Shown here: one piece after another, positions 25,829-34,216 of the stretch
Layout: every line of letters begins with the position of its first letter
Position numbering within the stretch: the first letter of the stretch is position 1
From: RPQJ01 sp963777725
Lineage (GTDB): Bacteria > Pseudomonadota > Gammaproteobacteria > Steroidobacterales > Steroidobacteraceae
Assembly (NCBI GenBank): GCA_963777725.1
Contig: CAVZRR010000014.1
Location: 259,403 to 323,402 of the forward strand
Direction of reading: 5' to 3'
Length of the DNA stretch: 64,000 nucleotides
Notes under the pieces: model-generated
Seen by the model: the letters and a program-made list of their open reading frames with translations, nothing else
The model's database searches: none
Told to the model about the DNA's origin: nothing
Position numbers and translations under genes: made by a program

Positions 25829-28369
25829 TTACGCGCTGCGCGCGACCTCGACCCGGGCGAAGCACTCGATCTGGTCACCCGCCCGGATGTCGTTGTAGTT
25901 GCGCACGCCGATGCCGCACTCGGTGCCGGCGCGGACTTCGTTGACGTCGTCCTTGAAGCGCCGCAGCGAGTCGAGCTCGCCCTGGTGGATGACCACGTTG
26001 TCGCGCAATACGCGCACCGGGTTGCCGCGCTTGATGACGCCCTCGACGACCAGGCAGCCGGCCACCGTGCCGAACTTGCTCGAGCGGAACACTTCACGCA
26101 CCTCGGCGAGGCCGACGATCTGTTCCTTGACCTCGGGCTTGAGCAGGCCGGAGACCGCCTGCTTCACGTCGTCGATCGCCTCGTAGATGATGCTGTAGTA
26201 GTTGACCTCGACGCCGTTGTCCTTCATTGCGGTGCGCGCTGCGCCGTCGGCACGCACGTTGAAGCCAATGATCCGCGCCTTCGAGGCCGCGGCCAGCGTC
26301 ACGTCGGACTCGGTGATGCCGCCCACGCCGCTCGCGATGACCTTGACGGCCACCTCGTCGGTGCCGAGCTTCGACAGCGCGTCGCGCAACGCCTCGGCGC
26401 TGCCCTGCACGTCGGCCTTGACGATGAGCTGCACGTTCGCGCTCGCGGCTTCGGCCAGCTGCGAGAAGACGTCATCGGACTTCTTCGCCGCGCTCGCGAG
26501 CCGCACGTCGCGGAACTTGCCCTGGCGATACAGGGCCACTTCGCGCGCCTTGCGCTCGCTTTCGACGACCAGCAGGTCGTCGCCCGCGTTGGGGGCGTTC
26601 GAGAGCCCGAGCACCGCCAACGGCGTCGACGGGCCGGCCTCGGCCACCTGCTTGCCCGTCGCGTCGAACATGGCGCGCACGCGGCCGAACTCCTGGCCCG
26701 CGATGATCGGGTCGCCGGCCTTGAGGGTGCCGCGCTTGACGAGCACGGTCGCCACCGCGCCGCGGCCCTTCTCGATGCTCGACTCGAGCACCACGCCGAC
26801 GGCGGGGCCGGCGGTCGGCGCCTTGAGGTCGAGCACTTCGGCCTGCAGCAGGATGCTCTCGAGCAGCTGGTCGATGCCCGCCCCGGTGTGCGCCGAGACG
26901 TTGACGAACATCGTGTCGCCGCCCCACTCCTCGGGAATCACGTTCTGCTTGCCGAGGTCGTTGCGCACCCGGTCGGGGTCCGCGCCGTGCTTGTCGATCT
27001 TGTTGACCGCGACGACGATCGCGACGTTGGCCGCGCGCGCGTGCTGGATCGCCTCCACCGTCTGCGGCATGACGCCGTCGTCGGCCGCGACCACGAGCAC
27101 GACGATGTCGGTCACGTGCGCGCCACGGGCGCGCATCGCCGTGAAGGCCGCGTGGCCCGGCGTGTCGATGAACGTGATCGGTCCCTTGGGCGTCTCGACT
27201 TGATAGGCGCCGATGTGCTGGGTGATGCCGCCCGCCTCGCCCGCAGCCACCTTGGCGCGCCGAATGTAGTCGAGCAGCGAGGTCTTGCCGTGGTCGACGT
27301 GACCCATGATGGTGACGACCGGCGCGCGTGGCAGCAGTTCGAGTTCGCCGACCCCGGTATTCAGCTGGTCCTCGAGCACGTCTTCCTTGAGGCGCACGGC
27401 CGTGTGGCCGAATTCCTCGACGACGAGCTGCGCCGTGTCCTGGTCGATGGGCTGGTTGATGGTCGCCATCACGCCCATCTTCATCATCGTCTTGATGACT
27501 TCGTTGGCCTTGACCGCCATGCGGTTGGCCAGCTCGCCGACGGTGATCGTTTCCGGCAGCTGGACCTCGCGCTTGACCGGCGCCGTCGGCTGCGCGAACT
27601 CGCCGCCGCGGGAATCGACGCTGACCTGCACCGGCCGCCGATAACGGCTCGCCTGCTGCCGCTTCTTGAAGCGCGCGCTCGCGTCGCCGGCGACGTGCAG
27701 CTCCTGCCGACCGTACTTCGTGGAGCCTCCCTTGCGGTCCTGCACCGGCTCCGGAGCCTTGGGCCGGGGCGGCGGAGCCGCGCGCACGGGCTCGGCCGCG
27801 CTCGGCTCCGCGACGGGCTCGGTCTTTTCGTGCCGGACGTGCTCGCGCGTCTCGGCCTGGTGCTGCGCCGCGGCCGCGGCGCGCTGTCGCTCCTCCTCGT
27901 CCACCCTTGCCTGCGCCTCGCGTTCGAGCCGCTCGCGCTCGAGCCGCTCGGCGTCGCGCAATTCGGCCTCGCGCCGCTCCGCCTCGAGCCGCACCGACTC
28001 CTCGGCCTGGCGCTGCCGGTCAACTTCCTCCTGCCGCTGGCGCTGCTCTTCCTCGAGCACCGTGCGGTTCAGGTAGGTCTTCTTCACGCGCACTTCGACG
28101 TTGACGGTGCGCGCCCGGCCCAGCGTGGACGCGACCTTGATCTCCTGCTGCGCCTTGCGCTTCAGCGTGATCTTGCGTGGGGCGGCGGCTGCGTCTTCCT
28201 GACGACCGTGCGCGCGGCGCAGGTGCGTCAGGAGCTCCATCTTGGCCTCATCGCTGATGATGTCGTCGGCGCCCGAGACCTTGATGCCGGCCTCGTCGAG
28301 CTGCGTGATGAGCCGCTCGACCGGGACCTTGAGCACCTCGGCAAATTGGCTGACTGTGACTTCCGCCAT
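25829..28369 (-). CDS. infB: Translation initiation factor IF-2
   Basis: IF2 (846 residues) delivers initiator tRNA to the ribosome using GTP. The N-terminal IF2N segment (VTVSQFAEVLKVPVERLITQ) is followed by a highly charged Arg/Glu/Ala linker at about 90-220, a second IF2_N segment (PETITVGELANRMAVKANEV), then the G domain with GHVDHGKTS, DTPGHAAF and NKID, and the C-terminal domains with the VKADVQGSAEAL block. A perfect GGAGGT precedes the ATG. It starts 13 bases after nusA. Confidence 0.98.
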   Translation of the reverse strand: MAEVTVSQFAEVLKVPVERLITQLDEAGIKVSGADDIISDEAKMELLTHLRRAHGRQEDAAAAPRKITLKRKAQQEIKVASTLGRARTVNVEVRVKKTYLNRTVLEEEQRQRQEEVDRQRQAEESVRLEAERREAELRDAERLERERLEREAQARVDEEERQRAAAAAQHQAETREHVRHEKTEPVAEPSAAEPVRAAPPPRPKAPEPVQDRKGGSTKYGRQELHVAGDASARFKKRQQASRYRRPVQVSVDSRGGEFAQPTAPVKREVQLPETITVGELANRMAVKANEVIKTMMKMGVMATINQPIDQDTAQLVVEEFGHTAVRLKEDVLEDQLNTGVGELELLPRAPVVTIMGHVDHGKTSLLDYIRRAKVAAGEAGGITQHIGAYQVETPKGPITFIDTPGHAAFTAMRARGAHVTDIVVLVVAADDGVMPQTVEAIQHARAANVAIVVAVNKIDKHGADPDRVRNDLGKQNVIPEEWGGDTMFVNVSAHTGAGIDQLLESILLQAEVLDLKAPTAGPAVGVVLESSIEKGRGAVATVLVKRGTLKAGDPIIAGQEFGRVRAMFDATGKQVAEAGPSTPLAVLGLSNAPNAGDDLLVVESERKAREVALYRQGKFRDVRLASAAKKSDDVFSQLAEAASANVQLIVKADVQGSAEALRDALSKLGTDEVAVKVIASGVGGITESDVTLAAASKARIIGFNVRADGAARTAMKDNGVEVNYYSIIYEAIDDVKQAVSGLLKPEVKEQIVGLAEVREVFRSSKFGTVAGCLVVEGVIKRGNPVRVLRDNVVIHQGELDSLRRFKDDVNEVRAGTECGIGVRNYNDIRAGDQIECFARVEVARSA

Positions 28370-28382
28370 GGGATACCTCCGC

Positions 28383-29885
28383 TCAGGCCTGCTGGCTCTG
28401 CTCGAACCAGTGCTTGCGCGCAGCCAGGATCAGCTCGCCGGCGCGCTGCGGGTCGAGGTTGGGAATCTCCGCAAGGTCGTCCACCGCCTGCTCCGCGAGA
28501 TCCTCGCGAGTCACGATGCCGTGGCGGGCGAGCTCGCCGGCGAGCTCGTCGTCCATGCCTTCGACTTCGAGCAGGTCGTCCGCCGGATCGGCGCCGACCA
28601 GCGTCTCCTCGCTCGCGATCGCCTGCGTCAGCAGCACGTCACGGGCGCGGTTGCGCAGCTCCTGGACGATGTTCTCGTCGAACTCCTCGATGCCGGCAAG
28701 CTCGGACTGCGGCACGTAGGCGATTTCCTCGATGCTGGAGAAACCCTCCTGCACCAGGATCGCGGCCACGTCCTCGTCCACGTCGAGCTGCTTCATGAAC
28801 AGTTCGCGCAGGTCGCGCTGCTCGGACTCGCTCTTCTCCTCAGCGGCCTGCTCGCTCATGATGTTGAGCTTCCACCCGGTCAGCTCGCTCGCGAGCCGGA
28901 TGTTCTGGCCGCCGCGGCCGATGGCCTGCGACAGCTTTTCCTCGGCGACCGCGATGTCCATGGCGTGGGCTTCCTCGTCGACGACGATCGAGCTCACCTC
29001 GGCCGGCGCCATGGCGTTGATGACGAACTGCGCGGGGTTGTCGTCGAACGGGATGATGTCGACGCGCTCGCCGGCGATCTCGTTCGAAACCGCCTGCACG
29101 CGCGAACCGCGCATGCCGACGCAGGCCCCGACCGGATCGATGCGCGGGTCGTTGCTGCGCACGGCGATCTTGGCGCGGGCACCCGGGTCCCGGGCGGCGC
29201 CGAGGATGTTGATCAGGCCCTGGCCCACCTCAGGCACCTCGAGCTTGAACAGCTCGATCAGGAACTCCGGCGCCGTGCGGCTCAGGAACAGCTGCGGGCC
29301 GCGCGGCTCGGAGCGCACGTCCTTCAGGAAAGCCTTGATGCGGTCCTGCGTGCGCACGGGTTCGCGGGGAATCATCGCCTCGCGGCCGATGAACCCTTCG
29401 GCATTGCCGCCGAGGTCCACGAAGATGCCGTTGCGGTCGACGCGCTTCACGAGGCCCGAGACGAGCTGGCCGATGCGGCCCTTGTACTGCTCGACGACCT
29501 GCGCCCGCTCGGCCTCGCGCACTTTCTGCACGATGACCTGCTTCGCGGTCTGCGCGGCGATGCGACCGAACGCCACGGACTCGAGCGGCGTCTCGACGTA
29601 GCCGCCGACCTCGGCTTCCGGCGTGACGTCGAGCGCGTCATCGAGGCGCAGCTCCTTGTCCGGGAACTCGAGCTCCGTCGAGTCGTCGGCGAAAACCTTC
29701 CAGCGACGGAACGTGTCGTACTCGCCCGTCTTGCGGTTGATCGCGACGCGGACGTCGATCTCCTCGCCGTACTTCTTGCGTGTGGCGGAAGCGAGCGCGA
29801 TTTCGAGCGCCTCGAAGATGATTTCCTTGTCGACGCCTTTCTCGTTGGAAACTTCTTCGGCCACTCTGAGGATTTCTTTGCTCAT
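28383..29885 (-). CDS. nusA: Transcription termination/antitermination factor NusA
   Basis: NusA of 500 residues, which binds RNA polymerase and nascent RNA and sets pausing, termination and antitermination. The order is an N-terminal polymerase-binding domain (KEILRVAEEVSNEKGVDKEI), an S1 domain (GLVKRVDRNGIFVDLGGNAE), two KH domains (GACVGMRGSRVQAVSNEI; LSQAIGRGGQNIRLASEL) and two acidic C-terminal repeats (SIEEIAYVPQSELAGIEEFD; GIVTREDLAEQAVDDLAEI). The ATG at 29885 has GAGGACGAGAG ahead of it; a start at 29963 would overlap rimP. It is 25 bases after rimP. Confidence 0.97.
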   Translation of the reverse strand: MSKEILRVAEEVSNEKGVDKEIIFEALEIALASATRKKYGEEIDVRVAINRKTGEYDTFRRWKVFADDSTELEFPDKELRLDDALDVTPEAEVGGYVETPLESVAFGRIAAQTAKQVIVQKVREAERAQVVEQYKGRIGQLVSGLVKRVDRNGIFVDLGGNAEGFIGREAMIPREPVRTQDRIKAFLKDVRSEPRGPQLFLSRTAPEFLIELFKLEVPEVGQGLINILGAARDPGARAKIAVRSNDPRIDPVGACVGMRGSRVQAVSNEIAGERVDIIPFDDNPAQFVINAMAPAEVSSIVVDEEAHAMDIAVAEEKLSQAIGRGGQNIRLASELTGWKLNIMSEQAAEEKSESEQRDLRELFMKQLDVDEDVAAILVQEGFSSIEEIAYVPQSELAGIEEFDENIVQELRNRARDVLLTQAIASEETLVGADPADDLLEVEGMDDELAGELARHGIVTREDLAEQAVDDLAEIPNLDPQRAGELILAARKHWFEQSQQA

Positions 29886-29910
29886 CTCTCGTCCTCCCGC
29901 AATGCGGGGT

Positions 29911-30360
29911 TCAAACGTCCGGCGCGAGATGCGCCTTGCGAATGCCATCGATCGGCAGCACATGGCGCCGACCGTCCACTTCGACCTCGATCGTCCGGGC
30001 GCCGGTCGCGACCAGCACCCCCTCGAAACGGCGCCGACCCTCGACCGGCTGCGCCATCTCCACGAAAACCTTCTCCCCGGCGTACGGCGCGAAGTGCTCC
30101 GGCGTCCTGAGCGGCCGCTCGAGGCCCGGCGAGGACACCTCCAGCGTGTACTGGCCCGGCACGGGGTCCTCGACGTCGAGCAAAGCGCTCACGGCCCGGC
30201 TCACCCGCTCGCAATCGTCGATCGCGATGCCGGCGGGCGCGTCGATGTACACGCGCAGCAACCCGTTGCCGCGCCCCGGCGAGTATTCGAGCTCCCAGAG
30301 CTCGTAACCCAGATCCTCGACCACCGGTCGCACCAGCGTCACCAGGGTGTCCCTGAGCAT
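29911..30360 (-). CDS. rimP: Ribosome maturation factor RimP
   Basis: RimP (149 residues) helps 30S assembly. It begins MLRDTLVTLVRPVVEDLGYE, the conserved start of the family, then YSPGRGNGLLRVYIDAPAGI, CERVSRAVSALLDVEDPVPG and YTLEVSSPGLERPLRT, and ends with the SH3-like domain. The ATG at 30360 is taken because longer readings would translate through the leader terminators and have no family match. It is the first gene of the operon. Confidence 0.95.
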   Translation of the reverse strand: MLRDTLVTLVRPVVEDLGYELWELEYSPGRGNGLLRVYIDAPAGIAIDDCERVSRAVSALLDVEDPVPGQYTLEVSSPGLERPLRTPEHFAPYAGEKVFVEMAQPVEGRRRFEGVLVATGARTIEVEVDGRRHVLPIDGIRKAHLAPDV

Positions 30361-30389
30361 CGCCCCGCCCTTGCATCGCACGCAGAAAC

Positions 30390-30410
30390 AAAAAATGGGC
30401 CGGCGGCCCA
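30390..30410 (-). terminator. Intrinsic terminator or attenuator in the rimP leader (proximal)
   Basis: On the minus strand TGGGCC-GCC-GGCCCA forms a six-base-pair GC-rich stem directly followed by six T. It sits 30 to 50 bases before the rimP ATG with no gene upstream on this strand, so it can act only on leader transcripts of the rimP-nusA operon. Confidence 0.75.
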
Positions 30411-30454
30411 TTCGTTCCTTCGCGGCCGTCGGGCCGCAGCCCACCCCGCAAATG

Positions 30455-30474
30455 AAAAATCCCCGCATGGGGGA
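30455..30474 (-). terminator. Intrinsic terminator or attenuator in the rimP leader (distal)
   Basis: On the minus strand TCCCC and GGGGA pair around a five-base loop and are followed by TTTTT. It is about 65 bases upstream of the first leader terminator and in the same orientation. A possible start region lies upstream, where TATAGAAT reads on the minus strand at 30593-30600, but its -35 is poor. Confidence 0.65.
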
Positions 30475-30705
30475 CTTCTCTGGCGAATCTCCCGCCGCAC
30501 TGGCCAGCCCCGTTTCTTGAGCTGCCCCGCCCGGCCGGGAAGCCGCGCCGATCAACGACTTGATCGCAGGCTGACGGTTTCCCGAGGCGCGGATTCTATA
30601 GCAAGGGGGACACTCCTGCTAGTCCGCGCGCCGGGCATGAGTCCGCGGCCGAAAACGCTTACATTGGCCGCCGTTCCGTCATTGCAGCCGACGCACGACC
30701 CCGGC

Positions 30706-31947
30706 ATGAACCTGACCGCAGTCGAATTTCGCCGGGGTTGGCCCGTGCTGCTCGCCGCCGCGCTCGGCACGGCCTGCGGCGCCTCGCCGATCCCGTTCAA
30801 CTCGATCGGCCCGTTCACGAAGCCGCTGGCCGACGAGTTTGGCTGGGGCCGCGGCGATATCCAGCTTGCACTCTTCGGGTTCACGATGGCCGTCGTGCTG
30901 ACCGTGCCGTTCGTCGGCGGGCTTGCCGACCGGGTCGGCGTGCGCAAGGTCGCCATCGGCACACTGACCCTGTTCGGCTTGTGCTTTGCCGCGCTGGCGT
31001 TCACGCCTGCCTCGCTTTTCGGCTTCTACCTGCTGTGGATACTGCTGGGCGCACTCGGCGGCGGTTCGACCCCGGTGACGTGGACCCGCGCGATCAATGC
31101 ATGGTTCGTCTACAACCGCGGGCTCGCGCTGGCGTTGACGCTGATGGGCACGGGCCTGACCGCCGCCTTCCTGCCGAGCTTCGCCACCTGGCTCATCGAG
31201 AAATACGGCTGGCGGCAAGCGTTTCTCGGCATTGCACTGCTGCCGCTGCTGGTCGCACTGCCGGTCGTGATCGCGTTGTTCCGCGAGCCGACAAACGCTG
31301 ACGCGACGTCGGTCATGCCGGCGGCGAGCCGAGCTGGCGTGACAGTCGGCGCGGCGCTGCGCGATTATCGGTTCTGGGTCATCGCGGGATCGATCCTGTG
31401 CGTGGCCATCGGCGTCGGCGGCTCGATCACGAATTTCCAGCCGCTGCTGATGGACCGCGGTTTCGAACCGCGCGAAGCCGCCCGCTTTGCGGGAGTGATC
31501 GGCCTGAGCGTCATGGCCGGCCGGCTCGTCGCCGGCTTCCTGATCGACCGGTTCTGGGCGCCGGCCGTGACCCTGCCGATGCTGGCGCTGCCCGCAGCCG
31601 CGTGCTTCCTGCTCGCCCAGCCCGAAGTCGCACCGTCTGCTGCATTTCTGTCAGCGATGTTGGTCGGTCTCGCCGCGGGCGCCGAAACGGATCTGGTCGC
31701 CTACCTGACCGCTCGCTACTTCGGCCTCGCAAACTACGGGCGCCTGTACGGTTTGCAGTATTCGGTCTTCGGTTTCGCGTCGGGCCTGTCCCCGTTCCTG
31801 TTCGGCAAGGTGTTCGACGTGACGGGCAGCTATCAGCCAATCCTGTACGTTGCGGCGGTGTTGTTCGTCGTTGGCGCGGTGTCGCTGCTCGCGTTGGGGC
31901 GCTATCCGCGGTTCGACGAGTCGGCTGCCGCTGGCGCTTCCGCTTAG
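30706..31947 (+). CDS. MFS transporter
   Basis: A 413-residue, 12-helix MFS carrier. The signature loop GGLADRVGVRKVAIG lies between helices 2 and 3, and helix 5 has GTGLTAAFLPSFATWLIEKYGW, a pattern of oxalate/formate-antiporter-like and monocarboxylate MFS proteins. A second-half loop is GRLVAGFLIDRFWAP. The ATG at 30706 places the start just before helix 1; an ATG at 30637 would add 23 residues. It is divergent from rimP and is followed by a 410-base region with two palindromes. Substrate is unknown. It is about the size of the carrier at 10.2-11.5 kb but clearly a different sequence. Confidence 0.8.
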   Translation: MNLTAVEFRRGWPVLLAAALGTACGASPIPFNSIGPFTKPLADEFGWGRGDIQLALFGFTMAVVLTVPFVGGLADRVGVRKVAIGTLTLFGLCFAALAFTPASLFGFYLLWILLGALGGGSTPVTWTRAINAWFVYNRGLALALTLMGTGLTAAFLPSFATWLIEKYGWRQAFLGIALLPLLVALPVVIALFREPTNADATSVMPAASRAGVTVGAALRDYRFWVIAGSILCVAIGVGGSITNFQPLLMDRGFEPREAARFAGVIGLSVMAGRLVAGFLIDRFWAPAVTLPMLALPAAACFLLAQPEVAPSAAFLSAMLVGLAAGAETDLVAYLTARYFGLANYGRLYGLQYSVFGFASGLSPFLFGKVFDVTGSYQPILYVAAVLFVVGAVSLLALGRYPRFDESAAAGASA

Positions 31948-31969
31948 CTCGCGCGGCTGTCCTCGGCGC

Positions 31970-32087
31970 GCGCGCTGAGTGTTCGGGGTTTCCTCGCCGG
32001 GACGCCGTGAACACTTCCCTGTGGGCTCCGGGCGCGGCGTCCATGCCGCGCACGGCCCGGCGAAGAAACCCCGAACACTCAGCGCGC
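31970..32087. repeat. Palindromic element 1 (30-base arms)
   Basis: Arms 31970-31999 and 32058-32087 are reverse complements in 29 of 30 positions, with a 58-base interior. The interior 32003-32055 matches 32250-32302 in reverse complement at about 48 of 53 positions. No T-run and no credible coding sequence. Confidence 0.85.
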
Positions 32088-32216
32088 TCGCCTGCGGCTC
32101 AGCTGCGCGGCTGGCGATCGCGATCGCGTCGCGACTCTCGGCAGCGCGTGACGTGCAGCCAAACTCTTGCGCGAAGCGTGGCTCAGGCGGCGCCAGGTGC
32201 GCCGCCGTCCGGTCGG

Positions 32217-32336
32217 TGTCGCCAGCAGGTTCCGGGAGTGCTCGCGAAACCGTGCGCGGCATGGACGCCGCGCGCGGAGCCCCCATGGATGGGTTCACGG
32301 CGGTTTCGCGGGCACTCCCGGAACCTGCTGGCGACA
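32217..32336. repeat. Palindromic element 2 (36-base arms)
   Basis: Arms 32217-32252 and 32301-32336 pair in 35 of 36 positions with a 48-base interior. The interior is the inverted relative of element 1, but the arm sequence differs between the two elements, while pairing is kept in both. The rest of 31948-32357 holds no gene that I can support. Confidence 0.85.
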
Positions 32337-32357
32337 CAGACCAGCAAGTCGACGCAA

Positions 32358-32981
32358 TTAATCGAGCGTGAGCCCGCCCGTGGCCTCGAGCCAGGTCGCA
32401 ACCCGGTCCGCCGCACCCACGATATCGTCGTCGGAAACGTCCAGCTCGAACGACGGCAGCAACGAGCGCCCGACCTCGAACCGCATCTCGTCCTGCTCCG
32501 CGATGAACGGTGTCAGGTCGTCGTACTGGCCCGGATTGCCGGAAACCTTCAGGCGCTCTGCACGCGCCTGCGCGAACGACTCCGGGCTGCGCGTGCAGAG
32601 GACGAGCCGGAAGCCGAGCGGCAGCAGCCGTTCCTCGAGCCAGCGGAAGTCGAACTCGCGCCCGTGGGACCGGCGCTGGTAAACGACCGTCGAGATGTGG
32701 AAGCGATCGATGATCCACGAGTAGTAGCGCTGCAGCTCGAACAGCCGCGCCCAGGTGGCATACGTCTCCATCGCGAGCGCCTCTTCCTGCGGCTCGAAGT
32801 TGATCAGGCCGCGGCCCCAGGGCACGTTGGTGAAGGCGCACCACTCCGCAGAGATCACCGGCGAGTGGTAACGGTACTTGCGCGGGCCGACCACGCGCGG
32901 ATGCTCGTTGAGCGCAAAAGCGATGTCGGTCTTGTGTGTGAGCCGCGTGCCCTCGAGGATCAACTTCGGGCAGAGCTTCAC
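32358..32981 (-). CDS. Unknown protein with degenerate P-loop
   Basis: A 207-residue cytosolic protein. LILEGTRLTHKTDIAFALNE near the start resembles a kinase P-loop in which GxxxxGK(S/T) has become GxxxxHKT. RLVLCTRSPESFAQARAERL and a long helical region follow, as in nucleotide or sulfate-group transferases. The overall size suggests a P-loop kinase-like or sulfotransferase-like fold. It starts 10 bases after the aminotransferase and ends 22 bases before palindrome 2, so it is the last gene of the tyrosine catabolism run. No known role in that pathway. Confidence 0.5.
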   Translation of the reverse strand: MKLCPKLILEGTRLTHKTDIAFALNEHPRVVGPRKYRYHSPVISAEWCAFTNVPWGRGLINFEPQEEALAMETYATWARLFELQRYYSWIIDRFHISTVVYQRRSHGREFDFRWLEERLLPLGFRLVLCTRSPESFAQARAERLKVSGNPGQYDDLTPFIAEQDEMRFEVGRSLLPSFELDVSDDDIVGAADRVATWLEATGGLTLD

Positions 32982-32991
32982 GCGCGGAGCC

Positions 32992-34185
32992 TCAACCGCC
33001 CAGCACGCTCACGATGCCGTCGGCGACGCGCTCCACGTTCGCCTCGCTGACGCCGGCGATGTTGATGCGGCCGTCCGGCGGCAAATAGACATGATGCCGG
33101 TCGCGCAGCTCGGCGATCGCGGCTGCGTCGATGCCGAGCAGCGAGAACATGCCGCGCTGCCGGGTCAGCCAGGAGAAATCCCGGTCCGGCCGCCGTGCGT
33201 GCAGGCGCTCGGCGAGCAGCGCGCGCAGCGACTTCATCCGAGCCACCATATCGCGCAGCTCGGATTCCCAGAGCGCGCGCAGCCGTTCATCGGCCAACAG
33301 GCGCGCCACCACGGCGGCGCCGTGGTCCGGTGGCATCGAGTACATGCGACGCGCGGTGCGCGCCTGGTGCGTGGCGATGGCCGTCGCTACGCCCGGACTC
33401 TCCGCGACGATCGCAAGGACGCCGGTCCGCTCGCGATAGACACCGAAGTTCTTCGAGCAGGAAACCGCGAGCAGGAACTGGGGCACGCGCTCGGCGACGA
33501 TCCGCAACCCCGCGACGTCGGCCTCGAGATCGTCGCCGAAGCCCTGGTAGGCGAGATCCACGAACGGCACCAGCCCGCGTCGGGCCAGCGTCTCGGCCAC
33601 GATGGTCCATTGCGACGGCGACAGGTCGACGCCGGTCGGATTGTGGCAACAGCCGTGCAGCAGCACGATGGCTTCCGCCGGCAGCCGTTCGAGCTGCTCC
33701 ATCATCGGCTCGAAGGCGACCTGCCGCGTCGCCGGGTCGTAATACGGGTAACGCTGCAGCGTGAGTCCGGAGCTACCGACCAGCGGCTCGTGGTTCGCCC
33801 ACGTCGGATCGCTGACGTGCACGACGGCGCGCGGTTCCGAGGCGCGGACCAGTTCGGCGCCGATCCGCAGCGCGCCGCAACCCCCCACGGTCTGGATCGT
33901 GGCCGTGCGCTCCTTGAGGCTCTCGGCGAGCGGCCCGAGCGCGAGCGCAACGATGCGTTCGTTGAATTCCACGTTGCCGGCCGGGCCGACGTAGGTCTTG
34001 GACGTCTGCGCGGCGAGCAGCTCGCGCTCGGCCTCGCGGATCGCGGAGGGGACCGGCGTGTTGCCAAGATCGTCGCGATAGACGCCGACGCCCAGGTCCA
34101 CTTTGTCGGGCGCCAGGTCGCGACGGAACGCGGCGGTGACGCCGAGAATGGGGTCCGCGGGCAGGGTCTCAAGGTTGCCGAACAT
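32992..34185 (-). CDS. Aspartate/aromatic aminotransferase (AspC/TyrB family)
   Basis: A 397-residue PLP enzyme. It begins MFGNLETLPADPILGVTAAF, the classical AspC/TyrB start, and has YVGPAGNVEFNERI, HGCCHNPTGVDLSPSQW, the VDLAYQGFGDDLEADVAGLR aspartate block and the PLP lysine in SCSKNFGVYRERTG. It ends with NIAGVSEANVERVADGI. A GTG four codons upstream (34197) is the alternative start; the ATG at 34185 has GAGG at a better distance. Being downstream of fahA-hmgA-hppD, it probably makes 4-hydroxyphenylpyruvate from tyrosine; aspartate activity is also expected. Confidence 0.88.
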   Translation of the reverse strand: MFGNLETLPADPILGVTAAFRRDLAPDKVDLGVGVYRDDLGNTPVPSAIREAERELLAAQTSKTYVGPAGNVEFNERIVALALGPLAESLKERTATIQTVGGCGALRIGAELVRASEPRAVVHVSDPTWANHEPLVGSSGLTLQRYPYYDPATRQVAFEPMMEQLERLPAEAIVLLHGCCHNPTGVDLSPSQWTIVAETLARRGLVPFVDLAYQGFGDDLEADVAGLRIVAERVPQFLLAVSCSKNFGVYRERTGVLAIVAESPGVATAIATHQARTARRMYSMPPDHGAAVVARLLADERLRALWESELRDMVARMKSLRALLAERLHARRPDRDFSWLTRQRGMFSLLGIDAAAIAELRDRHHVYLPPDGRINIAGVSEANVERVADGIVSVLGG

Positions 34186-34216
34186 GTCGCACTTCACCCT
34201 CGGATCGTGGCGCCGC

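Noticed and set aside
30480..30600. A tRNA or riboswitch in the rimP leader
   Set aside because: The region has pairing potential but no T-loop, no anticodon arm and no riboswitch core that I recognise; only the terminators are supported.
31979..32371. Short open readings through the palindromes
   Set aside because: They translate both arms and the core of the repeats, have no ribosome site and would be disrupted by the element's structure.
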